Positions 7,367 to 15,934 of a stretch of DNA of 39,051 nt are shown here, piece after piece. Location of the stretch: positions 1 through 39,051 of the forward strand of contig JAAYKY010000034.1 in the NCBI GenBank assembly GCA_012522185.1. The letters run 5' to 3'. The position numbers were made by a program, and so were the translations under genes. The notes under the pieces are model-generated. The model worked only from the letters and a program-made list of their open reading frames with translations, ran no database searches and was not told the DNA's origin. This stretch comes from Flavobacteriaceae bacterium. GTDB lineage: Bacteria > Bacteroidota > Bacteroidia > Flavobacteriales > Weeksellaceae. The stretch's first letter is position 1. The number at the start of each line of letters is the position of its first letter.

Positions 7367-9283
7367 ATGCTGGAATACCAAAACAATACAAAATCGGATT
7401 TTAAAAACTCCGGGAAGCCAAAGGCTTTGATCCTTCAGAATAAATACATCGGTGATGTGCTGACTTCGTCTGTGATTGCCGAAAATTTGAAGCAAATCAA
7501 TCCCGAAATGGAAGTTCATTTCTTCTGTTACAAACCTGCGGTTTCGGTTTTGGAAAATAATCCTTACATAGATCAGATCATCAGCTTTGACGAGAAAAAT
7601 TTAAAAAAATTATCGGTTTTAAACCAATATGCCAACCAAATTAAGCAGGAAAATTATGACATCGTTTTGGATCCTTATGCGAAACTCCAAAGTCGATTTA
7701 TCACGCTGAAATCACGGGCAAAAAGAAGAATTAGTTACGACAAACCTTTCTTTAAACATATTTATACGGATGTTGTCGAAAAGGTAAATATTCCTTCGCC
7801 TGAAACTTCTTGTACGGCAATTGACAACCGTGTTTCACTGGTGACGCCTCTTTTGGACAAACCAAAAAATATGGCTTTGCATCCAAAAATTTACTTGACC
7901 GAAGAAGAAATAAGGGAAGGAAAAGAAATTCTGGAGAATGCCAATCTAGATTTCTCCCGAAAAACCCTGATGATCGGGATTTTGGGAAGTGGGGAAGATA
8001 AATCTTGGCCGATTGAATATATGATTCAGTTGATTTCGCATATTCAGAAATATTACAACTTCAATCTACTTTTCAATTACATTCCAAGTCAGCAGCCCAC
8101 AGTTGATAAAATCCTTGCAGGATTGAAAACAACCGAAAAAATTTATCCCGAAGTCATGGGCAAAAATGTACGTGAATTCCTTAAAATCCTGACACATTGT
8201 GATGCATTGGTGGGTAATGAAGGCGGTGCCGTGAACATGGCAAAAGCACTTGATGTCCCGACTTTTAGCATTTATTCACCGCATAAATTTCCTGCAGATT
8301 GGGGATGTTTCGAGGATGGGCATAAACATCTCAGTGTTCATTTCCAAGATCTTGATAAACGGACGGTGGATAAGGTTACGGTCAAAGAATTAATAAAGAA
8401 CACACAGAAATATTATAAAAAATTGAACTATTCCTACGTAAGGGCTGAAACCGATAAGTTCCTTCAAGATAACTTCGGAAAAGTAGATTTGCCGAATGGA
8501 TTTGAAGAGGAATTACCAAAAATTTCCGCTTTGTTGATTACTTATAACGAAGAACGAAATATCCAGAAATTTTTGGACGAAGCTTGGTATGCCGACGAAA
8601 TCATCATCGTGGACTCTGAAAGCACCGACCGAACCGCTGAAATCGCCAAAAAACATCCGAAAGTTACCTTTATCACAAGGAAATTTGATAATTTCACTTC
8701 TCAGAAAAACTTTGCCATAGATCAGGCACAAAACGAATGGGTGACCTTTTTTGATGCAGACGAACGAATTCCAAAATCTTTGATTTTTGAGATGATTGAT
8801 GAAATCAAAAAGGATGAGGCAGATGCCTTTTTTGTTTACAGAAGGTTTTACTTCATGGAAAAATATATCAAAAGATCGGGCTGGCAAAACGATAAAGCGA
8901 TTCGGTTGTTTAGAAAATCCAAAAACCGTTATGGTGAAGGTCGTCTGGTACATGAATTGATCGACAGCAAAGGAAAAGTTAAGTTTTTGAACAACCGACT
9001 GGACCATTATTCATATTATTCGGTGGAAGAATATGACCGAAAACTTACACAATATTCCATTCTTAGAGCCAAAGAACTACATGCAAAAGGCTTGAAACCC
9101 AATGTTTTTCACTTCTGGGTAAAACCTTGGTTCCGCTTTGTGCATCATTATATTTTACGATTGGGCGTTTTAGACGGTGGCGAAGGTTACATCATTTCCA
9201 AATTGCATGCACACCACGTTTTTAAACGGTATCTTTTCCTTTCCAAAATGTGGGAAAATGAAAAAGTGAAGAAATCGAAATAA
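7367..9283 (+). CDS. Fused glycosyltransferase: GT9 heptosyltransferase-like plus GT2
   Basis: A 638-residue two-domain protein. Residues 10-350 are a GT-B fold of family 9: LILQNKYIGDVLTSSVI at the N terminus (acceptor-side loop), then LGSGEDKSWPIEYM, and CDALVGNEGGAVNMAKALDVP (the nucleotide-sugar site of heptosyltransferases). Residues 383-620 are a GT-A fold of family 2: ISALLITYNEERNI, EIIIVDSESTDRTAEI, and FFDADERIP with the DAD metal-binding triad; this half resembles WaaE/KdtX lipopolysaccharide core glucosyltransferases. Both activities normally come from separate genes. A role in lipooligosaccharide core or related glycan assembly at the inner face of the cytoplasmic membrane is inferred. 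The reading frame is continuous and I see no stop or frameshift at the junction. Confidence 0.88.
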   Translation: MLEYQNNTKSDFKNSGKPKALILQNKYIGDVLTSSVIAENLKQINPEMEVHFFCYKPAVSVLENNPYIDQIISFDEKNLKKLSVLNQYANQIKQENYDIVLDPYAKLQSRFITLKSRAKRRISYDKPFFKHIYTDVVEKVNIPSPETSCTAIDNRVSLVTPLLDKPKNMALHPKIYLTEEEIREGKEILENANLDFSRKTLMIGILGSGEDKSWPIEYMIQLISHIQKYYNFNLLFNYIPSQQPTVDKILAGLKTTEKIYPEVMGKNVREFLKILTHCDALVGNEGGAVNMAKALDVPTFSIYSPHKFPADWGCFEDGHKHLSVHFQDLDKRTVDKVTVKELIKNTQKYYKKLNYSYVRAETDKFLQDNFGKVDLPNGFEEELPKISALLITYNEERNIQKFLDEAWYADEIIIVDSESTDRTAEIAKKHPKVTFITRKFDNFTSQKNFAIDQAQNEWVTFFDADERIPKSLIFEMIDEIKKDEADAFFVYRRFYFMEKYIKRSGWQNDKAIRLFRKSKNRYGEGRLVHELIDSKGKVKFLNNRLDHYSYYSVEEYDRKLTQYSILRAKELHAKGLKPNVFHFWVKPWFRFVHHYILRLGVLDGGEGYIISKLHAHHVFKRYLFLSKMWENEKVKKSK

Positions 9284-9301
9284 TTTTTTTAAATTTAATT
9301 T

Positions 9302-10045
9302 ATGAAAAAGTTATTGTTCCTCATTTTTTCCGCTTCTGTGTTATTCTCTTTTAAAAGTTCTGAAACAGTTGAGATTAAATGGGATTTTAGTAAGTATAAA
9401 AAATTGACTTACGAATATCAACAAACGGTAAAATCAGAAATTGAGCCTTTAAAAAAAGACACAATGGTTATATTGGGAAAAGGTTCGCTTGAATTAAATG
9501 TCCAAAACCCAAACCTTGCAAATTTTACGATTAACATGGATAGTTTAATTTCTTTTGAATTAGACTCATTAGGGAACAAATCCAATTATGATGATGAATA
9601 TCCAACTTTTTCCTTGAATCTTGCTGAAACTGGTGAGAATGCTATGAACTCCCTAAAAGGGACAAGCGAAGAGTTCTTAATTAATATATTGTTTCCTTTA
9701 GTAAAAGACAATATATCCTTAAACTCTGAGACAGAGATTCCATTAATTGCATACTCAAATAATAACGGAAAATTAGTTGCACACGAAGGAAAGGGTTTAG
9801 TGAATCTATCTAAAAAAGATGAATTCTATAATTTAGTTTTAAATTATGACTCTTCTAATGCCATGATAAATGAGGAATTTGATATAGAAGGGGATAAGAT
9901 AAAAGCGGAATCCCAGACAGAATATGATTTAGAGAATCGTGTTTTTGTCAAAGGATATGGAGTGATGATTATGGCGTTTTATATGAATGGCAAAGAAATA
10001 TCATCCAAACATGAAGTAAATTACAAACTTATTTCAATTGAATAA
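9302..10045 (+). CDS. Secreted protein of unknown function
   Basis: A 247-residue protein with an N-terminal signal peptide (MKKLLFLIFSASVLFSFKS) and no Cys lipobox. The mature part alternates short beta-strand-like segments rich in Asn, Glu and Lys (KLTYEYQQTVKSEI, VNLSKKDEFYNLVLNYDSS, HEVNYKLISIE), consistent with a periplasmic beta-rich protein such as those of the lipocalin or LolA type, but I do not recognise the family. The DNA is AT-rich compared with fabD and dapD on either side. It lies 18 bases after the glycosyltransferase and 40 before fabD, on the same strand. Confidence 0.7.
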   Translation: MKKLLFLIFSASVLFSFKSSETVEIKWDFSKYKKLTYEYQQTVKSEIEPLKKDTMVILGKGSLELNVQNPNLANFTINMDSLISFELDSLGNKSNYDDEYPTFSLNLAETGENAMNSLKGTSEEFLINILFPLVKDNISLNSETEIPLIAYSNNNGKLVAHEGKGLVNLSKKDEFYNLVLNYDSSNAMINEEFDIEGDKIKAESQTEYDLENRVFVKGYGVMIMAFYMNGKEISSKHEVNYKLISIE

Positions 10046-10085
10046 CTTAAATTTAAGTTCATTGGAACCTAAAACATAAAAAAAT

Positions 10086-10970
10086 ATGAAAGCATACGTA
10101 TTTCCCGGACAGGGCGCACAATTTACCGGAATGGGTAAAAATCTATATGATAATTCTAATTTGGCCAAAGAATTATTTCAAAGAGCCGACGAACAATTAG
10201 GATTTGAAATTTCCAAAATCATGTTTGAAGGAACGCAGGAGGAACTCAAACAAACCAAAGTTACCCAACCTGCGGTTTTTTTACATTCGGTCATTCTGGC
10301 CAAAACATTGGAAAATTTTAAACCGGATAGGGTGGCCGGGCATTCACTAGGCGAAATTTCAGCACTTGTGGCCAATGGAACTCTGGAATTTGAGTCAGGA
10401 TTAAATCTGGTATACAAACGTGCAATGGCCATGCAAAAAGCCTGTGAAATCAGACCTTCAACGATGGCGGCCATCCTTGGACTGGACGATGAAATCGTCG
10501 AAAAAGTTTGCGCGGAAATTGAGGGAATCGTTGTTCCTGCGAATTATAATTGTCCCGGACAATTGGTGATTTCGGGTGAAGTTCCCGCTGTGGAATTGGC
10601 TTGTGAAAAATTAAAGGAAGCCGGAGCCAGACGTGCCTTGATTTTGCCGGTGGGTGGCGCTTTTCATTCGCCATTGATGAAACCGGCCGAAGATGAATTG
10701 GCCGAAGCGATTCACCAAACCGAATTCAAAAACCCGATTTGTCCGGTGTATCAGAACGTCACCACAACGGCCGTAACCAACCCAGAAGAAATCAAGAAAA
10801 ATCTGATAGCTCAGCTGACAGCACCTGTAAAATGGACACAATCGATTCAGAATATGGTCAAAGAAGGTGCTTCCGAATTCATCGAAGTCGGACCGGGAAA
10901 TACTTTGCAGGGATTGATCCGTAAAATAGACGGAACGGCCGTGACAAGTTCAGCATCGGCACTGTCCTGA
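10086..10970 (+). CDS. fabD: Malonyl-CoA:ACP transacylase
   Basis: A 294-residue enzyme that loads malonyl groups onto acyl carrier protein for fatty acid synthesis. YVFPGQGAQFTGMG at the N terminus, the nucleophile elbow GHSLGE (Ser87), the catalytic His in GAFHSPLM (His194) and VGPGNTLQGLIRKI at the C terminus are all intact. Length is near the usual 300-310. It is not within a fab cluster here; neighbours are an unknown secreted protein and a GHMP kinase. A strong palindrome follows the stop. Confidence 0.95.
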   Translation: MKAYVFPGQGAQFTGMGKNLYDNSNLAKELFQRADEQLGFEISKIMFEGTQEELKQTKVTQPAVFLHSVILAKTLENFKPDRVAGHSLGEISALVANGTLEFESGLNLVYKRAMAMQKACEIRPSTMAAILGLDDEIVEKVCAEIEGIVVPANYNCPGQLVISGEVPAVELACEKLKEAGARRALILPVGGAFHSPLMKPAEDELAEAIHQTEFKNPICPVYQNVTTTAVTNPEEIKKNLIAQLTAPVKWTQSIQNMVKEGASEFIEVGPGNTLQGLIRKIDGTAVTSSASALS

Positions 10971-10974
10971 AAAA

Positions 10975-11007
10975 AGCCCTAACAGGGTTCTAAACCCTTT
11001 TAGGGCT
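10975..11007. repeat. Strong intergenic palindrome between fabD and the GHMP kinase
   Basis: AGCCCTAA (10975-10982) pairs with TTAGGGCT (11000-11007), and inside it AGGGTT (10984-10989) pairs with AACCCT (10993-10998) around a 3-base loop; one internal mismatch. The T run lies on the minus-strand side (10969-10974 is A-rich on plus), so it is not an ordinary terminator for fabD. A degraded relative lies at 3299-3346. It is most likely a REP-like dispersed element that can also stabilise or end the fabD mRNA. Confidence 0.6.
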
Positions 11008-11024
11008 GAAAACCTTAAAAACTT

Positions 11025-11957
11025 ATGCTTCAACTTATAAAACTCCACGCCAACGGAAAATTATTAATATCGGGCGAATACGCCGTTCTCGACGGAGCAA
11101 TTGCATTTGCTATTCCTACGAAAAGAGGACAAAGTCTGGAAGTAAATTTCGAGGAAGCAAATCCAAATCCGGTTTTGATTTGGGAAGCCTATTTGGTCGA
11201 TGGTTCACTTTGGTTTTCGGCTGAATATGAATTGAAAACGCTGACGATTTTAAAAAGTTCCGACGCGAAATTTGCTTCGAAATTATTGGAAATATTCAAA
11301 GCAACTTCAACCCTAAATCCTAAATTTTTCCAAGAGCAAACTCAAAATATTCATTGCAAAACCCAACTGGAGTTTCCCAAGGAATGGGGATTGGGAAGCA
11401 GTTCTACTTTGATCTATCTCTTGGCGAAATTAACAGAAGTAAACGAGTTTGAGTTGAATAAACTGACCTTCAAAACCAGTGGTTATGATGTTGCTTGTGC
11501 GGGTGAAAACACACCGATTATTTACCAAAACTATCTGCATGAAAGAAGAGTGGAGCCGATAAATTTCAGTCCTGAGTTTAAAGAAAAACTACACTTTGTT
11601 TATTTAAATCAAAAACAAGATACCCAGAAAAATGTCGCAGCTAATTACCGGGATTTACCAAAAGATGTAGAATGGATCAATGCAGTTTCTGAGATTTCTT
11701 ATCAAATCAGTAAGGCTGAAAATTTAGAAGAATTTGAAAAATTATTGAACAAACACGAAGACTTAATCGCTTCGAAATTAGACTTTCCAAAAGTCAAAGA
11801 TTTATATTTTTCCGACTACGAAGGAGCGATAAAAAGCCTAGGTGCTTGGGGCGGTGATTTTGTGTTGGTGACAGAAAGAGAAGGCTTTAAAGAATATTTC
11901 CAATCCAAAGGCTTTACAAGTATTTTGTCATTTAACGAAATGATAATTCAAAAATAA
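11025..11957 (+). CDS. GHMP kinase, GYDIA type
   Basis: A 310-residue small-molecule kinase of the galactokinase/homoserine/mevalonate/phosphomevalonate family. The N-terminal LHANGKLLISGEYAVLDG is the substrate loop typical of mevalonate-pathway kinases, GLGSSST (122-128) is the ATP-binding motif 2, and SGYDVACAGENTPIIYQ (152-168) matches the GYDIA signature of a Bacteroidota-specific subfamily. The C-terminal GHMP motif (GAWGGDFVLV, 282-291) is present. Placement in the mevalonate route to isoprenoids (phosphomevalonate-like step) is likely from the family, but the exact substrate is not shown by the sequence. No other mevalonate gene is nearby. Confidence 0.85.
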   Translation: MLQLIKLHANGKLLISGEYAVLDGAIAFAIPTKRGQSLEVNFEEANPNPVLIWEAYLVDGSLWFSAEYELKTLTILKSSDAKFASKLLEIFKATSTLNPKFFQEQTQNIHCKTQLEFPKEWGLGSSSTLIYLLAKLTEVNEFELNKLTFKTSGYDVACAGENTPIIYQNYLHERRVEPINFSPEFKEKLHFVYLNQKQDTQKNVAANYRDLPKDVEWINAVSEISYQISKAENLEEFEKLLNKHEDLIASKLDFPKVKDLYFSDYEGAIKSLGAWGGDFVLVTEREGFKEYFQSKGFTSILSFNEMIIQK

Positions 11958-11996
11958 TCTCTACTTTTACTTTTAACTAATTAAAAATATTAATCT

Positions 11997-12707
11997 ATGA
12001 AAAAGTATTTTGCTGAATTTTTCGGTACCTTTTGGCTAGTATTCGGAGGGTGTGGTAGTGCCGTTTTTGCGGCCGGAGTACCCGATATCGGGATTGGATT
12101 GCTAGGTGTTTCCCTTGCTTTCGGTTTGACAGTTCTGACCATGGCGTATGCGGTAGGACATATTTCAGGTGGACATTTCAATCCGGCGGTTTCCTTTGGT
12201 TTATTGGCCGGAGGACGGTTTTCGCCAAAAGAAATATTACCCTACATCCTTTCGCAAGTAGTCGGTGGGATAGCCGCTGCCGCAGTTTTATGGGCCATTT
12301 TAAATGGCGCCGGCGCTTTCTCGACCGAAGGACCCGGAGCATTTGCAACGAACTTTTATGAAATGCCAGGCTATGCAGACCGAAGCTATAGTATGATAGC
12401 CGCGTTTTTGGCAGAATTCGTGTTGACTGCTTTCTTCCTCATTGTGATTATGGGTGCCACGGATAAATGGGCCAACGGGAAATTCGCAGGAATTGCAATC
12501 GGTCTGGCTTTGACGCTGATCCACCTGATTTCCATTCCGATTACCAATACATCGGTCAATCCGGCACGTTCGACTTCACAGGCGGTTTTTGTAGGTGGAA
12601 TTGCTTTGCAGCAACTTTGGTTGTTCTGGGTAGCACCGATTGGAGGAGCGATCGTAGGTGGATTGATTTATAAATTCTTGCTGCAAAGAGAAACAGAAGA
12701 AGCTTAA
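11997..12707 (+). CDS. aqpZ: Aquaporin Z-type water channel
   Basis: A 236-residue, six-helix membrane channel. Both half-helix motifs are present: [12 protein letters not shown] (NPA 62-64) and TSVNPARS (NPA 188-190). The aromatic/arginine filter residues fit AqpZ: Phe42, His176, Thr185 and Arg191, correct for a narrow water-selective pore and not for a glycerol facilitator. The start [20 protein letters not shown] is canonical. A rho-independent terminator follows directly. Confidence 0.95.
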   Translation: MKKYFAEFFGTFWLVFGGCGSAVFAAGVPDIGIGLLGVSLAFGLTVLTMAYAVGHISGGHFNPAVSFGLLAGGRFSPKEILPYILSQVVGGIAAAAVLWAILNGAGAFSTEGPGAFATNFYEMPGYADRSYSMIAAFLAEFVLTAFFLIVIMGATDKWANGKFAGIAIGLALTLIHLISIPITNTSVNPARSTSQAVFVGGIALQQLWLFWVAPIGGAIVGGLIYKFLLQRETEEA

Positions 12708-12729
12708 TTCTCAAAAATATAAATCCGAG

Positions 12730-12757
12730 CCGCTGATTATTTCTCAGCGGTTTTTTT
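12730..12757 (+). terminator. Terminator of aqpZ
   Basis: CCGCTGA (12730-12736) pairs with TCAGCGG (12744-12750), loop of seven, then seven T. It overlaps the last codons of the convergent SDR gene (stop at 12737-12739), so these two genes are closely packed tail to tail. Confidence 0.85.
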
Positions 12758-13645
12758 ATGCAATAAATCTTTGAGTGCCGGTTTGAGTTCTTCAAATTGA
12801 AATTCAAATCCCGAATCTTTTATTTTCAAATTGGAAACAGCGCTGCCTTCCAGAATTATCGAGGACATTTCGCCCAAAATGGTTTTCAATACAAATTTAG
12901 GAACGGCCGGGAGAAAAACCTTTTTGTCTAGACTTTCAGCAAGTGCAAAAGTGAATTCCTTGTTGGTAATCCTTTCCGTTGCCGATGCGTTGAAAGCGCC
13001 GGAAAGATTTTCATTTTCAAGTAAATGAATGTAAATATTGACCATATCTTCAAGGTGAATCCAAGGCAGAAATTGTTGCCCAGAACCCAAAGGCGAAAGA
13101 AGTAAATTCTTGGCAAGCGGAATTAATTCTTTCAGCATTCCGCCATCGGGTGATAAAACAGCAGCTGTGCGAACAGCACAAACGCGTGTGCCTATATTTT
13201 CAAATTTTTTGGCAGTTTCCTCCAAATCAAAACAAATTCTTCCTAAAAAATCATCGGTAAATGGATCTGTTTCTTCGTAAACAATATCGGAGGTTTGGGT
13301 GCCATAATAATTCACACCGGAAGCGGTAATGAAAGTTTGGACGGGTGCATTGAGTTTTCGAGCGGTTTCAAACAATAATTCGGCTGAATTTACGCGACTT
13401 TCGTACAATTCTTTTTTGTAGGAATTCGTCCATCTTTTCGAAATCGGAGCGCCGGCCAGATGAATGATGGCGTCGAGGTTTTTAAATGCTTTCTCGTCGA
13501 TTTCAGAATTCTCAGGGTTCCAATAAAAATGATTTTCATTCTGTTTCCTTGATAGAATGCGGACTTCCCAAGATTTTGCTTTCAGTTTTTGAACTAATTT
13601 TTGTCCGATGAGCCCGGTTGCGCCAGATATTAATACAGATTTCAT
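12737..13645 (-). CDS. TIGR01777 family SDR epimerase-like protein (YfcH-like)
   Basis: A 302-residue extended SDR. The Rossmann motif SGATGLIGQKLVQKLK lies at the N terminus, DAIIHLAGAPISKRWT is the family signature, and FITASGVNYYGTQ carries the Ser and Tyr of the SDR active site. The C-terminal part (about 250-300) is the DUF1731 domain typical of this family. No substrate is known for the family in bacteria, although a plant relative takes part in plastid division. I use the ATG at 13645 (MKSVLISGATG); an in-frame ATG at 13672 would place the start upstream of the predicted transcription start. Confidence 0.9.
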   Translation of the reverse strand: MKSVLISGATGLIGQKLVQKLKAKSWEVRILSRKQNENHFYWNPENSEIDEKAFKNLDAIIHLAGAPISKRWTNSYKKELYESRVNSAELLFETARKLNAPVQTFITASGVNYYGTQTSDIVYEETDPFTDDFLGRICFDLEETAKKFENIGTRVCAVRTAAVLSPDGGMLKELIPLAKNLLLSPLGSGQQFLPWIHLEDMVNIYIHLLENENLSGAFNASATERITNKEFTFALAESLDKKVFLPAVPKFVLKTILGEMSSIILEGSAVSNLKIKDSGFEFQFEELKPALKDLLHKKTAEK

Positions 13646-13669
13646 ATTAATTTGTAAATTCGTTAAGCA

Positions 13670-13699
13670 CAAAGTTACATTATGAATTGGGTTGACAAA
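13670..13699 (-). promoter_or_regulatory. Promoter of the SDR gene
   Basis: On the minus strand TTTG (13699-13696), 18 bases, TAACTTTG (13677-13670). Both boxes match the Bacteroidota consensus. The -33 box lies inside the first codons of the divergent channel gene. It fixes the SDR start at 13645, 24 bases downstream of the -7 box. Confidence 0.6.
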
Positions 13700-14554
13700 C
13701 TGATTTTTCCCAAAATGGAAAAGTCAAAACTGAACCGCCGTAAAGAGCAGATTTTCGAACTTATTTTTGAGTCCGATACCTTTTATGGAAAGCTTTTTAA
13801 CATCATTTTATTGGTGGTAATTCTCCTGAGCGTTGCACTCGTGATGATGGAATCGGTGGCATCGATCAATGAGCGTTACCACGATTTATTGGTCATTTCA
13901 GAATGGATCATTACGATTCTATTTACCATTGAATATGCGTTGCGAATTTATTCGGTTCAAAAGCCTTGGCGTTATTTCTTCAGTTTCTATGGCGTCATCG
14001 ATTTATTGAGCATCCTTCCGACTTATCTGGGAATTATTTATCCTTCTTCGAAATATTTATCAAGCATCCGAATTCTGAGATTGTTCAGGATTTTCAGGAT
14101 TTTTGGCTTGACGGATTTTATGCGAGGCGGAAATGTAATTCTGATTGCATTGCGAAACAGTCGCGCCAAAATCGTCGTTTTTCTTTCCTTTGTCACACTG
14201 ATTGTGGTAGTAATCGGTTCGATTATGTATGTGGTAGAAGGCGGTAATCCCGAATCGGGATTTACGAGCATTCCCACAAGTATTTATTGGGCGGTGGTAA
14301 CTTTGACCACAGTCGGATATGGTGATATTGCGCCGGTAACGGCTTTCGGAAAGTTCTTAGCATCGATCGTGATGATTATTGGTTACGGTGTGATCGCAGT
14401 ACCCACAGGAATTGTAACAGCCGAAGCGGTACGCGGAAACAGAAAGCACCCCGAAACTCACAAAAATACTCAAGTTTGCCAGCGTTGCCATGATGGAAAT
14501 CATGCAGATGGAGCTAAGTTCTGTAAATCCTGCGGATATGATTTGCATCTATAA
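13682..14554 (+). CDS. Voltage-gated potassium channel-type ion transporter with C-terminal zinc ribbon
   Basis: A 290-residue six-helix channel. S1-S3 span about 35-115. S4 is arginine-rich with a three-residue rhythm (SIRILRLFRIFRIFG, 128-142). The pore loop has the potassium selectivity filter TTVGYGD (209-215), followed by S6 (ASIVMIIGYGVIAVPTGIV). After S6 comes a short cytoplasmic tail with two CxxC pairs (CQRC 266-269, CKSC 281-284), a small zinc ribbon. It belongs to the prokaryotic Kv-like group that contains KvAP-like channels. The first ATG is used; Met12 is an alternative. It is divergent from the SDR gene. Confidence 0.9.
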   Translation: MNWVDKLIFPKMEKSKLNRRKEQIFELIFESDTFYGKLFNIILLVVILLSVALVMMESVASINERYHDLLVISEWIITILFTIEYALRIYSVQKPWRYFFSFYGVIDLLSILPTYLGIIYPSSKYLSSIRILRLFRIFRIFGLTDFMRGGNVILIALRNSRAKIVVFLSFVTLIVVVIGSIMYVVEGGNPESGFTSIPTSIYWAVVTLTTVGYGDIAPVTAFGKFLASIVMIIGYGVIAVPTGIVTAEAVRGNRKHPETHKNTQVCQRCHDGNHADGAKFCKSCGYDLHL

Positions 14555-14556
14555 AA

Positions 14557-14580
14557 AATCCCCTGCGAATGCAAGGGATT
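14557..14580 (-). terminator. Terminator of secG and its operon
   Basis: AATCCC-CTGC and GCA-AGGGATT form a stem of nine pairs with one mismatch around GAAT. On the minus strand it is followed by six T. It lies between the convergent channel gene and secG. Confidence 0.75.
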
Positions 14581-14604
14581 ATATCGTTTTGAGTTTATTT
14601 AAAA

Positions 14605-14946
14605 TTAATTTCCATCCAATGGTGTAGCCGGAGCTTCTGGAGTTGGAACTGTTTGAACCGGAGGAAGTTCCACCGGAATGCTTTCAATGGTTGTACGAGA
14701 AGCATAAGGATTGTCCATCAGTACATTGGCTGTGACGATAAGTGCTACAATAATTCCAGCCAAAGTCCAAGTTGCCTTGTCAAGGAATTCATTGGTGCGC
14801 TGAACACCAAACATTTGTCCGCCTCCCGAAGATCCTCCAAAAGTGGAAGAAAGTCCACCTCCTTTAGAGTTTTGCGAAAGAACTACCAATGTTAATATGA
14901 CACAAACTGCTATGATTACAATCATTAAAAATATAAACGTCTGCAT
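14605..14946 (-). CDS. secG: Preprotein translocase subunit SecG
   Basis: A 113-residue membrane subunit that helps SecYE/SecA move proteins across the cytoplasmic membrane. Helix 1 (about 2-24: FIFLMIVIIAVCVILTLVVL) is followed by the conserved cytoplasmic loop QNSKGGGLSSTFGGSSGGGQ with MFGVQRTNEFLDKATW, then helix 2 (about 60-80). A Pro/Ala-rich C-terminal tail is common in Bacteroidota SecG. It is the last gene of the minus-strand block that contains lptE and the sigma-54 activator. Confidence 0.95.
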   Translation of the reverse strand: MQTFIFLMIVIIAVCVILTLVVLSQNSKGGGLSSTFGGSSGGGQMFGVQRTNEFLDKATWTLAGIIVALIVTANVLMDNPYASRTTIESIPVELPPVQTVPTPEAPATPLDGN

Positions 14947-15013
14947 TTTTATCTGAAATTAGTCTGCAAAGAAAGCAATTTTTTAAAGAATATTCAAATT
15001 ATTTAATCTTAAC

Positions 15014-15808
15014 TTATTTAGAATCCATTAAATATTCAATTTCCGAAATTTTATCGGCGAAAAATTCGCTCTTATCCGGATATTTTAAACTCAGAATTTT
15101 GTATGCCCGAATGGCCTTATCGTATTTTTTTTGTTCGGTATAAATCTGAGCCAAGGTTTCGGTCATCAAATCCGAATATTCATTGGAAGTTTCAGTTTTT
15201 TTAGTAGGTAAACTGACTTCCGGGTTTTTATTTATAGGAGAAATTTTAGGTGATTTTTCAATAAACTCTTCAATCAATTGAAATTTGATGTCCTTTTCAC
15301 TCGGAGGATTTTCTTTCTTTTCCGTTGAAGATTTCGACAAGGAAAGCCATTCCGAAAAAGTAAGTTCCGAAGAGGAAACATCCGGTAAAATAGGTGTCGA
15401 GCCTATCGAAGCAACTTCCGAAACAATTTTCTCTTCAGTCGCAGTTGTTTCAACCTCTTGCTGAACTTCAATTGGTTCGGTTGGGATTGTTTCAATTTCA
15501 ATTTTTTCTTCAACCACAGTTTCCTGAACTGTCTCCACCGGAGTTGGTTCCGATGAAATTTCTTCGGTGGATTCTTGTTTTTCACGTTGCAGATAATGGT
15601 AAAGTGCAACGCGACTCGGAGAATGAATACTTGTTTTTTTGAGTTCTTCCTGATAAGAAGAATGGTCAAATTCCTTTAATCCAAACAGCAAAAGCGTGCG
15701 AAGCGTAGAGAAATACGGATATTTTTCGATTTCGTCTTGCAACAATGCCACGTCGGAGAGTTGAACTTCAAACGGATGATAGATGAGATGTCGGATTCTG
15801 GGATTCAC
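15014..15808 (-). CDS. TPR-like protein of the secG-lptE locus
   Basis: A 264-residue protein. Residues 1-75 are helical (RIRHLIYHPFEVQLSDVALL). Residues 85-135 are a low-complexity Glu/Val/Thr linker. TFSEWLSLSKSS follows, and the C terminus (about 218-262: DLMTETLAQIYTEQKKYDKA, then AIRAYKILSLKYPDKSEFF) is a TPR-like pair of helices. The same gene type is found between secG and lptE in other Flavobacteriia as I recall. No signal peptide. Residues 133-145 (ASIGSTPILPDVS) are encoded by a DNA repeat that also occurs in topA. Function unknown. Confidence 0.75.
   Translation of the reverse strand: MNPRIRHLIYHPFEVQLSDVALLQDEIEKYPYFSTLRTLLLFGLKEFDHSSYQEELKKTSIHSPSRVALYHYLQREKQESTEEISSEPTPVETVQETVVEEKIEIETIPTEPIEVQQEVETTATEEKIVSEVASIGSTPILPDVSSSELTFSEWLSLSKSSTEKKENPPSEKDIKFQLIEEFIEKSPKISPINKNPEVSLPTKKTETSNEYSDLMTETLAQIYTEQKKYDKAIRAYKILSLKYPDKSEFFADKISEIEYLMDSK
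15374..15412 (-). repeat. In-frame repeat copy within the TPR-like gene
   Basis: On the minus strand these 39 bases match 21471-21509 (in topA) at 29 of 39 positions, with CTATTTTACCGGATGTTTCC here against CCATTTTGCCCGATGTTTCC there. The first part, TTCGATAGGCTCG, resembles the intergenic CTTCGACAAGCTCAG element. Both copies are read in the same frame. Confidence 0.5.
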
Positions 15809-15880
15809 TTTTTTCGTAATTCGATTTGCGTTTTGCGAAATTAGTTAAAAATAATCATTTCAAATTATTAGGTTTACTTT

Positions 15881-15934
15881 AAACTCCTCTCCTTCCTGTC
15901 CGTCAGATAGGCAGATGGAGGGGGCGAGGGAGGC
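15881..15934. repeat. Composite intergenic repeat downstream of lptE
   Basis: CTCCTCTCCTTC on the left is partly complementary to GATGGAGGGGGCGAGGGAGG on the right, with an imperfectly palindromic insert CTGTCCGTCAGATAGGCAG between them. Elements of the CTCCTCTCC / GGAGAGGGG type are common dispersed palindromes in Bacteroidota. It abuts the lptE stop codon. Confidence 0.45.

Noticed and set aside
8513-9007. 164-residue open frame on the minus strand within the glycosyltransferase gene
   Set aside because: It lies wholly opposite the conserved GT2 domain and its translation resembles no family; it is a shadow of the codon pattern.
9302-10045. Secreted protein considered as a LolA or lipocalin homologue
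   Set aside because: Length and strand pattern fit loosely but no diagnostic motif is present; left as unknown.
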